A DNA stretch of 37,277 bases. Source: Bacilli bacterium (GTDB lineage Bacteria > Bacillota_I > Bacilli_A > RFN20 > CAG-826). The stretch spans positions 1 to 37,277 of the forward strand of contig JAFUEZ010000018.1 of NCBI GenBank assembly GCA_017470115.1, written 5' to 3'. This document shows, piece by piece, positions 1 to 7,020 of the stretch. The position numbers and the translations under genes were made by a program. The notes beneath the pieces were generated by a model that saw only the letters and a list, made by a program, of their open reading frames with translations, did no database searches and was not told the DNA's origin. Each line of letters starts with the position of its first letter. Within the stretch, counting starts at the first letter, position 1.

Positions 1-39
1 CTTTATTAAAAACTGGGCAAAACTATAGTCAATCTATCT

Positions 40-59
40 CTGATTAGTGCTTAAATCAG
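40..59. repeat. small inverted repeat upstream of plsY
   Basis: CTGATT (40-45) and AATCAG (54-59) form a 6-bp inverted repeat around an 8-nt loop, about 45 nt upstream of the plsY promoter. There is no T-run, so it is not a clear terminator. It could be an operator or the tail of a neighbouring transcript. No other feature is visible in 1-100. Confidence 0.3.
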
Positions 60-101
60 TGAATATTTTAAAACTTTATCTTTGATATAGTCTTTTCGTC
101 G

Positions 102-130
102 TGGACTTTAAGAAAAAAATACTTGATAAT
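102..130 (+). promoter_or_regulatory. plsY promoter, leaderless type
   Basis: TGGACT (102-107) is a 4/6 match to the -35 consensus. A 17-bp spacer separates it from GATAAT (125-130). Counting seven bases from the -10 box puts the transcription start at 137-138, where the ATG of plsY lies at 138. No Shine-Dalgarno sequence is possible in such a transcript. Confidence 0.5.
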
Positions 131-137
131 TGTAGGT

Positions 138-887
138 ATGATTATATTTAAGATTTTAATTTTAGTAGGTTGTTTATTAGTAGGATATTTTGCGGGAAGT
201 ATTCCTAGTGGCGTTTTGATTGGTAAATACATTTACCATATAGATCCGCGTGAAACTGGTAGCCATAATACTGGTGGAACAAATGTTGGAAGGACGATGG
301 GACATAAAGCAGGTGTTATAACAATTTTGCTTGATATGTTCAAAATAATAATTCCTTTCTTAGCCGCATGGGCATTATTCACATTCTGCACTCCAGTAGT
401 TGAATTTATGAGCGATGGTGATTATTCAATCAATGCATTCGGACAAGGCAATACTTTATGTGAGTTAGCTTATTATCTTGTTGCCACTGGTGGCTTATTC
501 GGACATAGTTACAGTTTATTTCTTAAATTTAAAGGCGGAAAACTTGTTGCTTGCTATAGTGGATTCGCACTTGCAACATCATGGACTGCTTTACCAATAT
601 TTGCTCCAATATTCTTTATTACATTAAAGATTAAAAAATACGTTTCATTATCATCACTTGTGATGTGTGGAGCATTCGCTGTATTCTCTTGGGTCTTGTA
701 TGTCTTATTTATATTCTTTGGACCTGAGGTTCCTGGATGGTTTATGTTTACTCAATATGGACCTCATGCATGTATCTATTATCCAATCGTTGTTACTTTG
801 AGTTACGCTTTAATGGTCCGGAAACACAGAGCAAATCTTGGAAGAATTAAAGACGGAACTGAAAGTAAGATTAAATGGATGAAATAA
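138..887 (+). CDS. plsY: acyl-phosphate:glycerol-3-phosphate acyltransferase PlsY
   Basis: Membrane enzyme that transfers an acyl group from acyl-phosphate to glycerol-3-phosphate, the first step of phospholipid synthesis. Family motifs are visible: GSIPSG after the first membrane helix (about residues 20-25), the conserved G-TN--R--G segment (about 41-55), and GHSYSLFLKFKGGK (about 122-135), with Leu in place of the usual Gly after KGGK. At about 249 residues it is longer than the usual 190-220; extra hydrophobic loop sequence surrounds the third and fourth helices. An upstream in-frame TTG at 123 is less likely, because the -10 box overlaps it and the ATG at 138 matches the usual short PlsY N-terminus. 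Its Arg in the TN--R motif is encoded by AGG, showing AGG is read as Arg here. Confidence 0.9.
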   Translation: MIIFKILILVGCLLVGYFAGSIPSGVLIGKYIYHIDPRETGSHNTGGTNVGRTMGHKAGVITILLDMFKIIIPFLAAWALFTFCTPVVEFMSDGDYSINAFGQGNTLCELAYYLVATGGLFGHSYSLFLKFKGGKLVACYSGFALATSWTALPIFAPIFFITLKIKKYVSLSSLVMCGAFAVFSWVLYVLFIFFGPEVPGWFMFTQYGPHACIYYPIVVTLSYALMVRKHRANLGRIKDGTESKIKWMK

Positions 888-892
888 GCAAT

Positions 893-925
893 TAGTAGTT
901 TTCTAGTAGTTTTCTAGTAGTTTTA
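893..925 (+). repeat. 11-bp tandem TAGTA repeat, locus 1
   Basis: Three consecutive 11-bp units, TAGTAGTTTTC twice and TAGTAGTTTTA once, start five bases after the plsY stop codon. The same 11-bp spaced TAGTA word, in the sense orientation of the preceding gene, recurs at 13776-13813, 17758-17806 and 29106-29132. The T-tracts recur once per helical turn. Confidence 0.85.
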
Positions 926-931
926 TAAAAG

Positions 932-960
932 TGTGGAAAACTCAAAAACACTTTTCCACA
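932..960 (+). other. hairpin downstream of plsY
   Basis: TGTGGAAAA (932-940) and TTTTCCACA (952-960) form a perfect 9-bp stem with an 11-nt loop, immediately before the T-run terminator at 965-992. It may add to termination or protect the plsY mRNA 3' end. Confidence 0.5.
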
Positions 961-964
961 AATA

Positions 965-992
965 AAAAAAGAGCGATTGTTATCGCTTTTTT
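965..992 (+). terminator. intrinsic terminator of plsY
   Basis: AGCGAT (972-977), loop TGTT, ATCGCT (982-987), followed by a run of Ts. The A-run on the 5' side makes the structure nearly symmetric, so it could also stop transcription arriving on the minus strand. Confidence 0.8.
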
Positions 993-1049
993 AATTGACA
1001 AAATTTGAAATCGCCTAATTTTGACCATTTTTTTCCACTATTACAATAG

Positions 1050-1083
1050 ACAAAATAAAAATCTGCACTACTCATGCAGATTT
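1050..1083 (-). terminator. terminator of the rpmG-efp-yneF operon
   Basis: AAATCTGCA (1059-1067) and TGCAGATTT (1075-1083) form a 9-bp stem with a 7-nt loop. Read on the minus strand it is followed by TTTTTATTTTG. It lies 20 nt downstream of the YneF-like stop codon. Confidence 0.75.
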
Positions 1084-1103
1084 ATAATTGTTTTTTTAAA
1101 TTT

Positions 1104-1319
1104 TTATTTGTTCTTATTAACGCTATTCATGATTTGTCTGATTTGAGCTTCACTAGGTTTTCTACCCATTTGTTGATACATTGCTCTAATCATTTTTTCG
1201 TTAATTGGTGGATTCTTTTCTAATTGTTTTTTGAAGAAGAATCTAGCGCCAAAGAATCCTGCTACTGCTCCAACTACAAGCGCTAATAAGCACCAGAGTA
1301 ATACGCTCCACCACTCCAT
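1104..1319 (-). CDS. UPF0154 (YneF-like) small membrane protein
   Basis: A 71-residue protein with one N-terminal membrane helix (about residues 5-28, Gly- and Phe-rich, ending GARFFFKKQL). The soluble tail PPINEKMIRAMYQQMGRKPSEAQ is the signature of the YneF/UPF0154 family found across Bacilli and Mollicutes. The molecular role of the family is not established. It starts 12 nt after the efp stop with a weak AGG ribosome site and is the last gene of the rpmG-MBL-efp operon, followed by an intrinsic terminator. Confidence 0.85.
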   Translation of the reverse strand: MEWWSVLLWCLLALVVGAVAGFFGARFFFKKQLEKNPPINEKMIRAMYQQMGRKPSEAQIRQIMNSVNKNK

Positions 1320-1331
1320 TACTAATACCTA

Positions 1332-1886
1332 TTAAGCTCTTCCGTCGTAATCGCCAGTATCTGTTCTGACTAAGACAGTATCGCCTTCGTTGATGAATAA
1401 TGGAACTCTAACAGTGTGTCCTGTTTCAAGTGTTGCATTCTTCATAGCTTTGTTAACTGTATCACCTCTAACTGCTGGTTCACATTCTGTAATTACTAAT
1501 GCTACTTTTGCAGGGAGATTAATACCAAGAATTTCATCTTCATATGTAACAACTTCGATTTCTAAGTTTTCTTTTAAGAATTTGCTTTCCCATTGAAGTC
1601 TAACTGAAGGGATTTCGACTTGTTCATATGTTTCATTATCCATAAATACAAAAGCATCGCCTGTATTATAAAGAAAATTCATCTTCTTCTTTTCTAATCT
1701 GATTGTTTCAACTTGGTAACCACTATTTGCACTCATATCGGTGATGGCACCAGTTCTAACGTTTTTAACTTTTAACTTAGCAACCATTTTTCTCATAGCA
1801 GTTTTGTTAAGCAAAATATCCATAACTTGATATAAATTGCCATCTTCTGTGAAATAATTGCCTGGTCTTAATTCTGTTACGTTCAT
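1332..1886 (-). CDS. efp: translation elongation factor P
   Basis: EF-P relieves ribosome stalling at consecutive prolines by binding between the P and E sites. The 184-residue length and all three domains fit: an N-terminal KOW-like domain, a central OB domain with the FMDNETYEQ signature (about residues 80-88), and a C-terminal OB domain with KNATLETGHTVRVPLFINEGD (about 147-168). The loop that normally carries the modified KPGKG motif reads NKTAMRK (residues 27-33), as I recall for mycoplasmal EF-P, so the lysine modified in B. subtilis is absent. The ATG directly follows the TAA of the preceding gene, whose last codons (GGA GGA AGA) supply the Shine-Dalgarno sequence. Confidence 0.95.
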   Translation of the reverse strand: MNVTELRPGNYFTEDGNLYQVMDILLNKTAMRKMVAKLKVKNVRTGAITDMSANSGYQVETIRLEKKKMNFLYNTGDAFVFMDNETYEQVEIPSVRLQWESKFLKENLEIEVVTYEDEILGINLPAKVALVITECEPAVRGDTVNKAMKNATLETGHTVRVPLFINEGDTVLVRTDTGDYDGRA

Positions 1887-2525
1887 TTATCTTCCTCCGT
1901 TCATAAAATAATTTGTTTTTATTTCGTGTTCTAATGTAGTTTGTTCACCATGTCCTGGATAAACTATTAGTTTTGGATCTAAATTCTTTAAAATATTGAG
2001 ACTTCCTTCAACTTGTTTTTGCTTTCCTCCTGGTAAATCGGTTCTTCCAATACTTCCTTTGAACAATGTATCTCCTGTAAAGAGTGCATTTTCTTTTTCG
2101 TATAAGAAGCAAACGCTACCTTGAGTGTGAAATGGTGTTTCAATTACTTTGAAGAATAGTCCATTTCCGAAATTAATTTCATCTTGATCATCAAGTAAAT
2201 ATCTATTTTGTGATTTTACTATGACTTGTTCTTCTTCTAGACCATTTAGTCTAGGATTTTCTAAGAGTTCGTTATCTTTTTCATCGATAAATATCGTGCA
2301 ATTATACTCCTCTAAGAATTTATTAATTCCTCTAATATGATCGAAATGACCATGTGTGAGAAGAATTCCAGAACATGAAGTATGGTTTTCTTTAATATAT
2401 TTGATAACTCTATCTTGTGTTGTTCCTAAATCTATAACTACGCAAGGGCCATTTTTAATGCCAACTACATATGTGTTGGCACTAAATTCATATCTATCGT
2501 TATCAAATCGAAAGACTTTAATCAT
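1887..2525 (-). CDS. metallo-beta-lactamase-fold hydrolase (glyoxalase II-like)
   Basis: A 212-residue metallo-beta-lactamase fold protein related to hydroxyacylglutathione hydrolase. Metal-ligand motifs are in order: THGHFDH (about residues 57-63), the His in ETPFHTQGS (about 133), the Asp in FTGDTLF (about 151) and the His in YPGHGE (about 192). The sequence after the GD motif (KGSIGRTDLPGG) is typical of small GloB-like or YcbL-like enzymes in Firmicutes. The substrate cannot be read from the sequence; thioesters of low-molecular-weight thiols are the usual guess. It sits between rpmG and efp in one transcription unit, and its stop codon abuts the efp start. Confidence 0.85.
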   Translation of the reverse strand: MIKVFRFDNDRYEFSANTYVVGIKNGPCVVIDLGTTQDRVIKYIKENHTSCSGILLTHGHFDHIRGINKFLEEYNCTIFIDEKDNELLENPRLNGLEEEQVIVKSQNRYLLDDQDEINFGNGLFFKVIETPFHTQGSVCFLYEKENALFTGDTLFKGSIGRTDLPGGKQKQVEGSLNILKNLDPKLIVYPGHGEQTTLEHEIKTNYFMNGGR

Positions 2526-2533
2526 TTCTTAGA

Positions 2534-2683
2534 TTATTTCTTTTCTTTGAAAACTTGTACTTTTTGACAACGTGGACAATATTTTTTCTTTTCTAATCTG
2601 TCAGGATTGTTCTTTTTGTTCTTTGATGTGATGTATTGTTCTTCACCACAAACTGTGCATTTTAAGATAATGTTATCACGCAT
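2534..2683 (-). CDS. rpmG: 50S ribosomal protein L33
   Basis: A 49-residue zinc-type L33, starting [20 protein letters not shown] and containing the conserved [18 protein letters not shown]. Zinc ligands are Cys9, Cys12, Cys36 and Cys39. It has a strong AAGGAG ribosome site, unlike the divergent ispG, which has none. It is the first gene of the operon with the MBL hydrolase, efp and the YneF-like gene. Confidence 0.95.
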   Translation of the reverse strand: MRDNIILKCTVCGEEQYITSKNKKNNPDRLEKKKYCPRCQKVQVFKEKK

Positions 2684-2710
2684 ATTCAATACTCCTTCTA
2701 ATCGTGGTCA

Positions 2711-2719
2711 ATTTTACCA
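2711..2719 (-). promoter_or_regulatory. rpmG extended -10 promoter
   Basis: On the minus strand this reads TGGTAAAAT, an extended -10 (TGn followed by TAAAAT). The predicted start site is near 2704, giving a 21-nt leader that contains AAGGAG. No good -35 is visible. Confidence 0.5.
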
Positions 2720-2760
2720 TAAAAACATTATGGTTTCTATATTTTTTAACAAAGTTAAGT

Positions 2761-2766
2761 TATAAT
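2761..2766 (+). promoter_or_regulatory. ispG -10 box, leaderless
   Basis: A perfect TATAAT at 2761-2766. Seven bases downstream is 2773, the A of the ispG ATG, so the transcript is predicted to begin at the start codon. No Shine-Dalgarno sequence precedes the ATG and the -35 region is weak. Confidence 0.65.
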
Positions 2767-2772
2767 ATTTAC

Positions 2773-3828
2773 ATGAATTTGAGAGAAAAGACAAAACAAT
2801 TTAAAATTGGCAATAAAATTATCGGTGGTAATAATAAAATTTTGATCCAATCGATGTGCGACATTAAGACTTCTAATGTTGCTGAAGTTGCAAAACAAAT
2901 CAACGAATGCGAAGCTCTTGGCGCAGATTTAATGAGAGTGAGCGTTTTTGATGAGGAAGATGCAAAAGCAATTAAAGAAATTAAAAAGTTAATCCATATT
3001 CCACTTGTCGCTGATATTCATTTTGATTATAGACTTGGAATATTAGCTATGGAAAATGGCGCTGATAAAATTAGAATTAATCCTGGAAACATTGGCAAAC
3101 GTGAAAATTTAGAAAGAATAATCGAAGTTGCTAAAAAATATAATGTTCCAATTAGAATCGGAGTAAATAAAGGTAGCTTGGAGAAAGATTTGCAAGATAA
3201 TAGCGAACTTTCTGAGGCTGATAAGCTTGTAGAAAGTGCACTTCGTCATATTAAGATTTTTGAAGAATATAATTTTAAAAATATAGTAATTAGCGTCAAA
3301 GCTTCAAATCCACTTGTTACATTGGATGCTTATAGATTGATAGCTAAAAAATGCGATTATCCATTACATATTGGTGTTACAGAAAGCGGATATGATGAAA
3401 TTGGAATAATTCGCTCTGTTTCGGCTCTTGCACCATTAATTCTAGAAGGAATCGGATCAACTATTAGAATATCTTTAACGCATAATCCTCAAAAAGAGGT
3501 CAAAACTTGTGTTAGATTGCTTCATGATTTAGGTTTATATCCAAATTATCCAACAATTATAAGTTGTCCAACTTGTGGTAGATGTCAAGTTCACGATACC
3601 GCTTCTCTTGCTGATCAAACTTTAAATTATTTAATTGAACATAAAAAATACATAACTGTCGCAATTATGGGATGTATTGTTAATGGCGTTGGTGAAGGCA
3701 AAAACGCTGATATCGGTTTGGCTGGTGGAAAAGATACATTTATTCTATTCAAAAAAGGTGAAATTATTAAAAATGTGTCTCAACAAGATGCATTAAAAGA
3801 ATTATTTAAAGAAATAGACAAGTTTTAA
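2773..3828 (+). CDS. ispG: 4-hydroxy-3-methylbut-2-en-1-yl diphosphate synthase IspG
   Basis: Penultimate enzyme of the MEP isoprenoid pathway, converting cyclic MEcPP to HMBPP with a [4Fe-4S] cluster. At about 351 residues it is of normal bacterial length. An N-terminal TIM barrel (VADIHFDYRL, RINPGNIG, GVTESG) is followed by the reductase-like domain. The cluster ligands are intact: SCPTCGR (Cys265 and Cys268), then MGCIVNGVGE (Cys301 and Glu308). The usual Pro in NGPGE is Val here. The ATG at 2773 is preferred over an upstream in-frame GTG at 2704, because the -10 box lies between them and homology begins at the ATG. It converges with nfo over a shared palindromic terminator. The next enzyme, IspH, is represented in this window only by a cysteine-less relative. 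Confidence 0.95.
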   Translation: MNLREKTKQFKIGNKIIGGNNKILIQSMCDIKTSNVAEVAKQINECEALGADLMRVSVFDEEDAKAIKEIKKLIHIPLVADIHFDYRLGILAMENGADKIRINPGNIGKRENLERIIEVAKKYNVPIRIGVNKGSLEKDLQDNSELSEADKLVESALRHIKIFEEYNFKNIVISVKASNPLVTLDAYRLIAKKCDYPLHIGVTESGYDEIGIIRSVSALAPLILEGIGSTIRISLTHNPQKEVKTCVRLLHDLGLYPNYPTIISCPTCGRCQVHDTASLADQTLNYLIEHKKYITVAIMGCIVNGVGEGKNADIGLAGGKDTFILFKKGEIIKNVSQQDALKELFKEIDKF

Positions 3829-3841
3829 AACTTGTCTATTT
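3812..3841. terminator. bidirectional terminator shared by ispG and nfo
   Basis: A perfect 30-bp palindrome, each arm AAATAGACAAGTTTT or its complement. It contains the ispG TAA (3826-3828) and the nfo TAG (3836-3838) within the stem. On the plus strand it ends in TATTTTTCT, giving a T-run for ispG. The last codons of both convergent genes double as terminator arms. Confidence 0.85.
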
Positions 3842-4711
3842 TTCTATATCAAACCATTTTCCGGTTCTTAACATTTCTATTTCTTGTTTATAAGGCGAGA
3901 ATTCACCAATCCAAGGTGTTTCAAGTATTTTTGGAATATCAATTAATCTTTTATTATGTGCAAATTGATATAAAGTATTAAAACCGATTGTACCTTTACC
4001 TAAATTTGCGTGCCTATCTTTTCTAGAACCTCTAATACTTTTTGAGTCGTTTAAATGAATAACTTTTAAATAATTTAGACCAATAACTCTATCAAATTCA
4101 TCTAAAAGAGCATCACTATTAGAAAGATCATACCCTGCATCATTTATATGGCAGGTGTCTAGACAAACTCCAATTCTACTTTGATTTTTCACATGTTTAA
4201 CTATATAAGAAATTTCTTCAAAAGTTGTTCCTACTTCGCTTCCTTTCCCTGCCATAGTTTCAATGCAAATAATTACATCGTTATCGCAATTTTCAATTGT
4301 TCTATTTAATCCATCAACAATATAATCTAAAGCTTCTTCAACAGGATAAGATAATCTCATTCCTGGATGCAATACAAGTAATTTACAACCAAAAGCAGCA
4401 CATCTATTAATTTCTGATGTTAAAAGTTCGATTGAAAATTCTTCTTTTTCTTTTGATGTTCTATTTGCAAGGTTGATTAAATAAGGTGCATGACAAACTA
4501 GTTTATCTAAATCAAAATTATTCTCTTTTAATAATTTTATCGCCTCTTCGATTTTGCAATTTTCAATAGGTGTTCTTTTTGTATTTTGGGGAGCACCTGT
4601 ATAAAACATGAGAGTTGTCGCATTATTTTCTAAGGATTCTAAAACACTTCCAAGATAAAAATCTGGAGCTTTCATTGATACATGTGAACCAATTAAGAAT
4701 TTATCTTCCAT
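3836..4711 (-). CDS. nfo: deoxyribonuclease IV (apurinic endonuclease)
   Basis: Zinc-dependent AP endonuclease of base excision repair, 291 residues, a TIM barrel of the usual length. Family signatures are visible: IGSHVSMKAP near the N-terminus, VCHAPYLINLAN (about residues 73-84), LVLHPGM, IETMAGKGSEVG (about 150-161), VCLDTCHINDAGYD (about 184-197), IHLNDSK and DRHANLGKG (about 235-243), which hold the metal-binding His, Glu and Asp residues. It overlaps the end of cshB by 11 nt. The cshB-nfo pairing and the facing ispG match the order seen in B. subtilis. Confidence 0.95.
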   Translation of the reverse strand: MEDKFLIGSHVSMKAPDFYLGSVLESLENNATTLMFYTGAPQNTKRTPIENCKIEEAIKLLKENNFDLDKLVCHAPYLINLANRTSKEKEEFSIELLTSEINRCAAFGCKLLVLHPGMRLSYPVEEALDYIVDGLNRTIENCDNDVIICIETMAGKGSEVGTTFEEISYIVKHVKNQSRIGVCLDTCHINDAGYDLSNSDALLDEFDRVIGLNYLKVIHLNDSKSIRGSRKDRHANLGKGTIGFNTLYQFAHNKRLIDIPKILETPWIGEFSPYKQEIEMLRTGKWFDIEK

Positions 4712-6068
4712 TGCTCTTCTTGCTTTCTTCTATATATCTTTCGACTCTTTGTCGTCTTATATCTTTTTTAATAGATTCACGTTTATGTTTATTTTTGACT
4801 TTTTGAATTTCTTGTTTAACTTTTTTCTTATAGCCAGGTTTGACTTTTTTACTCTTATTTATGGCTTTGACTTTTCTAATTTCTGTTTCAAGTTCTGTAT
4901 TTAGTTCTTTTTTGTGTTTCTTTTCTTTATTTGGAGCCTTATCATCGACAAAATCACCGTTAGCATATTTTAAATATTTAACTTCAAGACCTTGTTTTAA
5001 TAGTTTGGTTGGCAAATCTAAAGAATCATAATCATAGAATACATATGATTGGCCAGTTTTATAATTTCTACCAGTTCTTCCTGCTCTATGGTAATAATAT
5101 TCAAGATTATTTGGCAAATTAATGCTTAAAACATCTGAAACATTTTCAATATCTAATCCTCTTGATGCTAAATCGGAGCAAACAACAACTCTAAATTCAT
5201 CATTTTTAATTCTTCTAAGCATTGATTTTCTTTCTCTTGCTTCAAGAGCGCCACTAATAATTCCAGATTTAATCTTATTTGAGTTCAAGAAATTATAAAT
5301 TTCTTCGACTTCTTTTTTAGTGCTTGCAAATACTAATAAGAAATATGGTTTTTTAAGCTCGATAAATTTTAATAACAATTGTTTTTTATCTTGATGCTTT
5401 GTATTTATAAAATAATGAGTAACTGTTTTAGCTGTGTAATTTTGCTCGTTATTTGTCAAAACATAATCTGGAGAAATATATTTTTTCAAAAACATCTCTA
5501 CCTTTTTTGAAATTGTTGCACTATAAACTTCTATTTGAATGTTTCTATTAATTTTTTCCAAGATTCCATCGATGGTATCAAAGAATCCTTCATCTAAAAG
5601 CATATCGGCTTCATCTAAAACAAATGTTCTTATTGAATCAAGGTTTACTTCAGTTTCAGACAAAAGTCCTTTTAATTTACCTGGGGTTGCAATTAATATC
5701 TCACATCCGTTAGAAAAAGACTTAATGTCCTTCAAATTATCTTCACCACTAACAAATAATTTTATCGATAGTTCTCTATATTTTTCGCTTTTAGCAATTT
5801 CCATTGCAAAAGAATATATTTGACGTGCTAATTCTCTTGATGGAGATAAAATAATTGCCTGTAGTTGCTTGTTAATTTGAATTTGATTGAAAATAGGTAT
5901 TAAGAAAGAATGTGTCTTACCTGTGCCGGTTTCGCTTCTGACAATAATATTTTCATACCTTAAAGCTTTAGGTATTACAATTTGTTGTACCTCTGTTGCT
6001 TCAACATAACCTTTACTAGCGAGAATTTCGACTAATTGACTATCTAAATTAAATGCATTAAATTTCAT
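4701..6068 (-). CDS. cshB: DEAD-box ATP-dependent RNA helicase CshB
   Basis: DEAD-box RNA helicase acting in RNA remodelling or ribosome assembly. Motifs in order: Q motif (TEVQQIVIPKAL), motif I (SETGTGKT), PSRELA, TPGKL, DEAD in VLDEADMLLDEG, SAT in YSATIS, then SDLASRGLDI and HRAGRTGR in the second RecA domain. A Lys/Glu-rich basic tail of about 80 residues follows, typical of CshB. I start it at the ATG at 6068; an upstream in-frame ATG would add 12 unrelated residues and overlaps the promoter. The gene lies back to back with the IspH-like gene, with which it shares a 58-bp divergent promoter region, and it is translationally linked to nfo. Confidence 0.93.
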   Translation of the reverse strand: MKFNAFNLDSQLVEILASKGYVEATEVQQIVIPKALRYENIIVRSETGTGKTHSFLIPIFNQIQINKQLQAIILSPSRELARQIYSFAMEIAKSEKYRELSIKLFVSGEDNLKDIKSFSNGCEILIATPGKLKGLLSETEVNLDSIRTFVLDEADMLLDEGFFDTIDGILEKINRNIQIEVYSATISKKVEMFLKKYISPDYVLTNNEQNYTAKTVTHYFINTKHQDKKQLLLKFIELKKPYFLLVFASTKKEVEEIYNFLNSNKIKSGIISGALEARERKSMLRRIKNDEFRVVVCSDLASRGLDIENVSDVLSINLPNNLEYYYHRAGRTGRNYKTGQSYVFYDYDSLDLPTKLLKQGLEVKYLKYANGDFVDDKAPNKEKKHKKELNTELETEIRKVKAINKSKKVKPGYKKKVKQEIQKVKNKHKRESIKKDIRRQRVERYIEESKKSNGR

Positions 6069-6075
6069 GCTTGTA

Positions 6076-6081
6076 ATTTTA
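6076..6081 (-). promoter_or_regulatory. cshB -10 box, leaderless
   Basis: On the minus strand TAAAAT ends seven bases before 6069, giving a predicted leader of about one nucleotide before the ATG at 6068. The overlapping TATAAA would give about three. No Shine-Dalgarno sequence is present. Confidence 0.5.
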
Positions 6082-6110
6082 TATAATTTCAGTGCATTTT
6101 TCATTAAAAA

Positions 6111-6119
6111 TGTTAGAAT
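6111..6119 (+). promoter_or_regulatory. IspH-like gene extended -10, leaderless
   Basis: TGTTAGAAT is an extended -10 (TGn plus TAGAAT, 6114-6119). The predicted start site is 6126-6127, at the ATG (6127). There is no ribosome site. The divergent cshB -10 lies only about 30 bp away, so the two promoters probably compete. Confidence 0.6.
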
Positions 6120-6126
6120 TAATGAT

Positions 6127-7020
6127 ATGGAAACGAAAATATTAGAGCCAGTTGGCTATTCAAAAGCTTTAGAAAATTTATTAAACATAGCAAAAAACGT
6201 TAGAAAAGAATACCCTAATGATCAAATTGTCTTATTAGGTGGTCTTTTAAATGCTGAAAGCGTAAAAAAAGAATTAAGCGATTTAAATATTAGAATTGTT
6301 GATATTCCTTTTGAAGGCTTTGTAGATTATGTAAATAATGCAGATTTTGATACATTCTTTTTGACTTCTCCTTATGGAGTCGATAAGAAAGTCATCAAAG
6401 CTTTAAAGAAACGTAAAATTAGATATATTGAAACGACTTCTGATTTAGTTAAAGGCAAGATTAACTTTATAAATAAATATGGAAGACATCATAGAATCAT
6501 TTATGTATGTAACTTAAATACAGTTGAAGCAAATTATATTTTTAAAACTGCTAAACATCCTGTTATTTTCTACGATGTCAATAATTCATCTTTAGCAAAT
6601 CAAGTCATTACAGAACAAACCTCTAAGCTTAATAGACCAAGTACTTATATCTTATATCAAAGCGAACTTGCTGGAACAAATTTTGATACGTCTTTAGAAT
6701 ACTTAAAGGCTATACTTCCATATGCAACAATTGCTGAAGACGTAAGCGATGAAAATGCAGCAAAGAAAAATGAACTTTTGGATATTTTGGATGAAGAAAA
6801 TGACATTATTATTTTCGCAATGAATACATCTAAAAGAGATGAATATCTACTAGATTACTACCATTTATCTACTAAAAAAGTACTATATGCTGTTATTAAG
6901 GACGTAAATGAAGCTATGAACGTTAATATTCAAAATAAAAAAAGAGCCATCATTATTACCGATGGATCTCTTAGTAAAGAATCAATTGTGAATATTAGTT
7001 TTTACTTTACTTACAAATAA
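6127..7020 (+). CDS. IspH-like protein lacking all Fe-S cysteines
   Basis: A 297-residue protein aligning by eye along the whole of IspH (HMBPP reductase), in the syntenic ispH position between nif3 and cshB. Retained framework: EPVGYSKA for the PRGFCAG region, LTSPYGV for FSAHGV (79-85), IETTSDLVKGKI for DATCPLVTKVH (101-112), YVCNLNTVEAN for IGHAGHPEVEG, AMNTSKRDEYLL for the SSNSNRL segment (231-242) and AIIITDGSLSKESIV for the C-terminal AGAS segment (274-288). The three cluster cysteines become Ser12, Ser105 and about Val206. The catalytic His positions become Leu/Asn, Tyr83 and Asn. The only Cys is Cys128. It cannot carry the IspH cluster, so reductase activity is very unlikely. The ATG at 6127 is favoured over one at 6067 by the -10 box and by homology. 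Confidence 0.8.
   Translation: METKILEPVGYSKALENLLNIAKNVRKEYPNDQIVLLGGLLNAESVKKELSDLNIRIVDIPFEGFVDYVNNADFDTFFLTSPYGVDKKVIKALKKRKIRYIETTSDLVKGKINFINKYGRHHRIIYVCNLNTVEANYIFKTAKHPVIFYDVNNSSLANQVITEQTSKLNRPSTYILYQSELAGTNFDTSLEYLKAILPYATIAEDVSDENAAKKNELLDILDEENDIIIFAMNTSKRDEYLLDYYHLSTKKVLYAVIKDVNEAMNVNIQNKKRAIIITDGSLSKESIVNISFYFTYK

Noticed and set aside
288-293. AGG reassigned to Met, as reported for some uncultured Bacilli
   Set aside because: The AGG codon in plsY encodes the conserved Arg of the TN--R--G motif, consistent with the standard code.
893-925. Tandem TAGTA repeats as DnaA-trio sequence of a replication origin
   Set aside because: DnaA-trios are contiguous 3-bp repeats beside DnaA boxes. 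Here the pairs are separated by T-tracts at 11-bp spacing, no DnaA box cluster is seen and the copies are spread over 28 kb.
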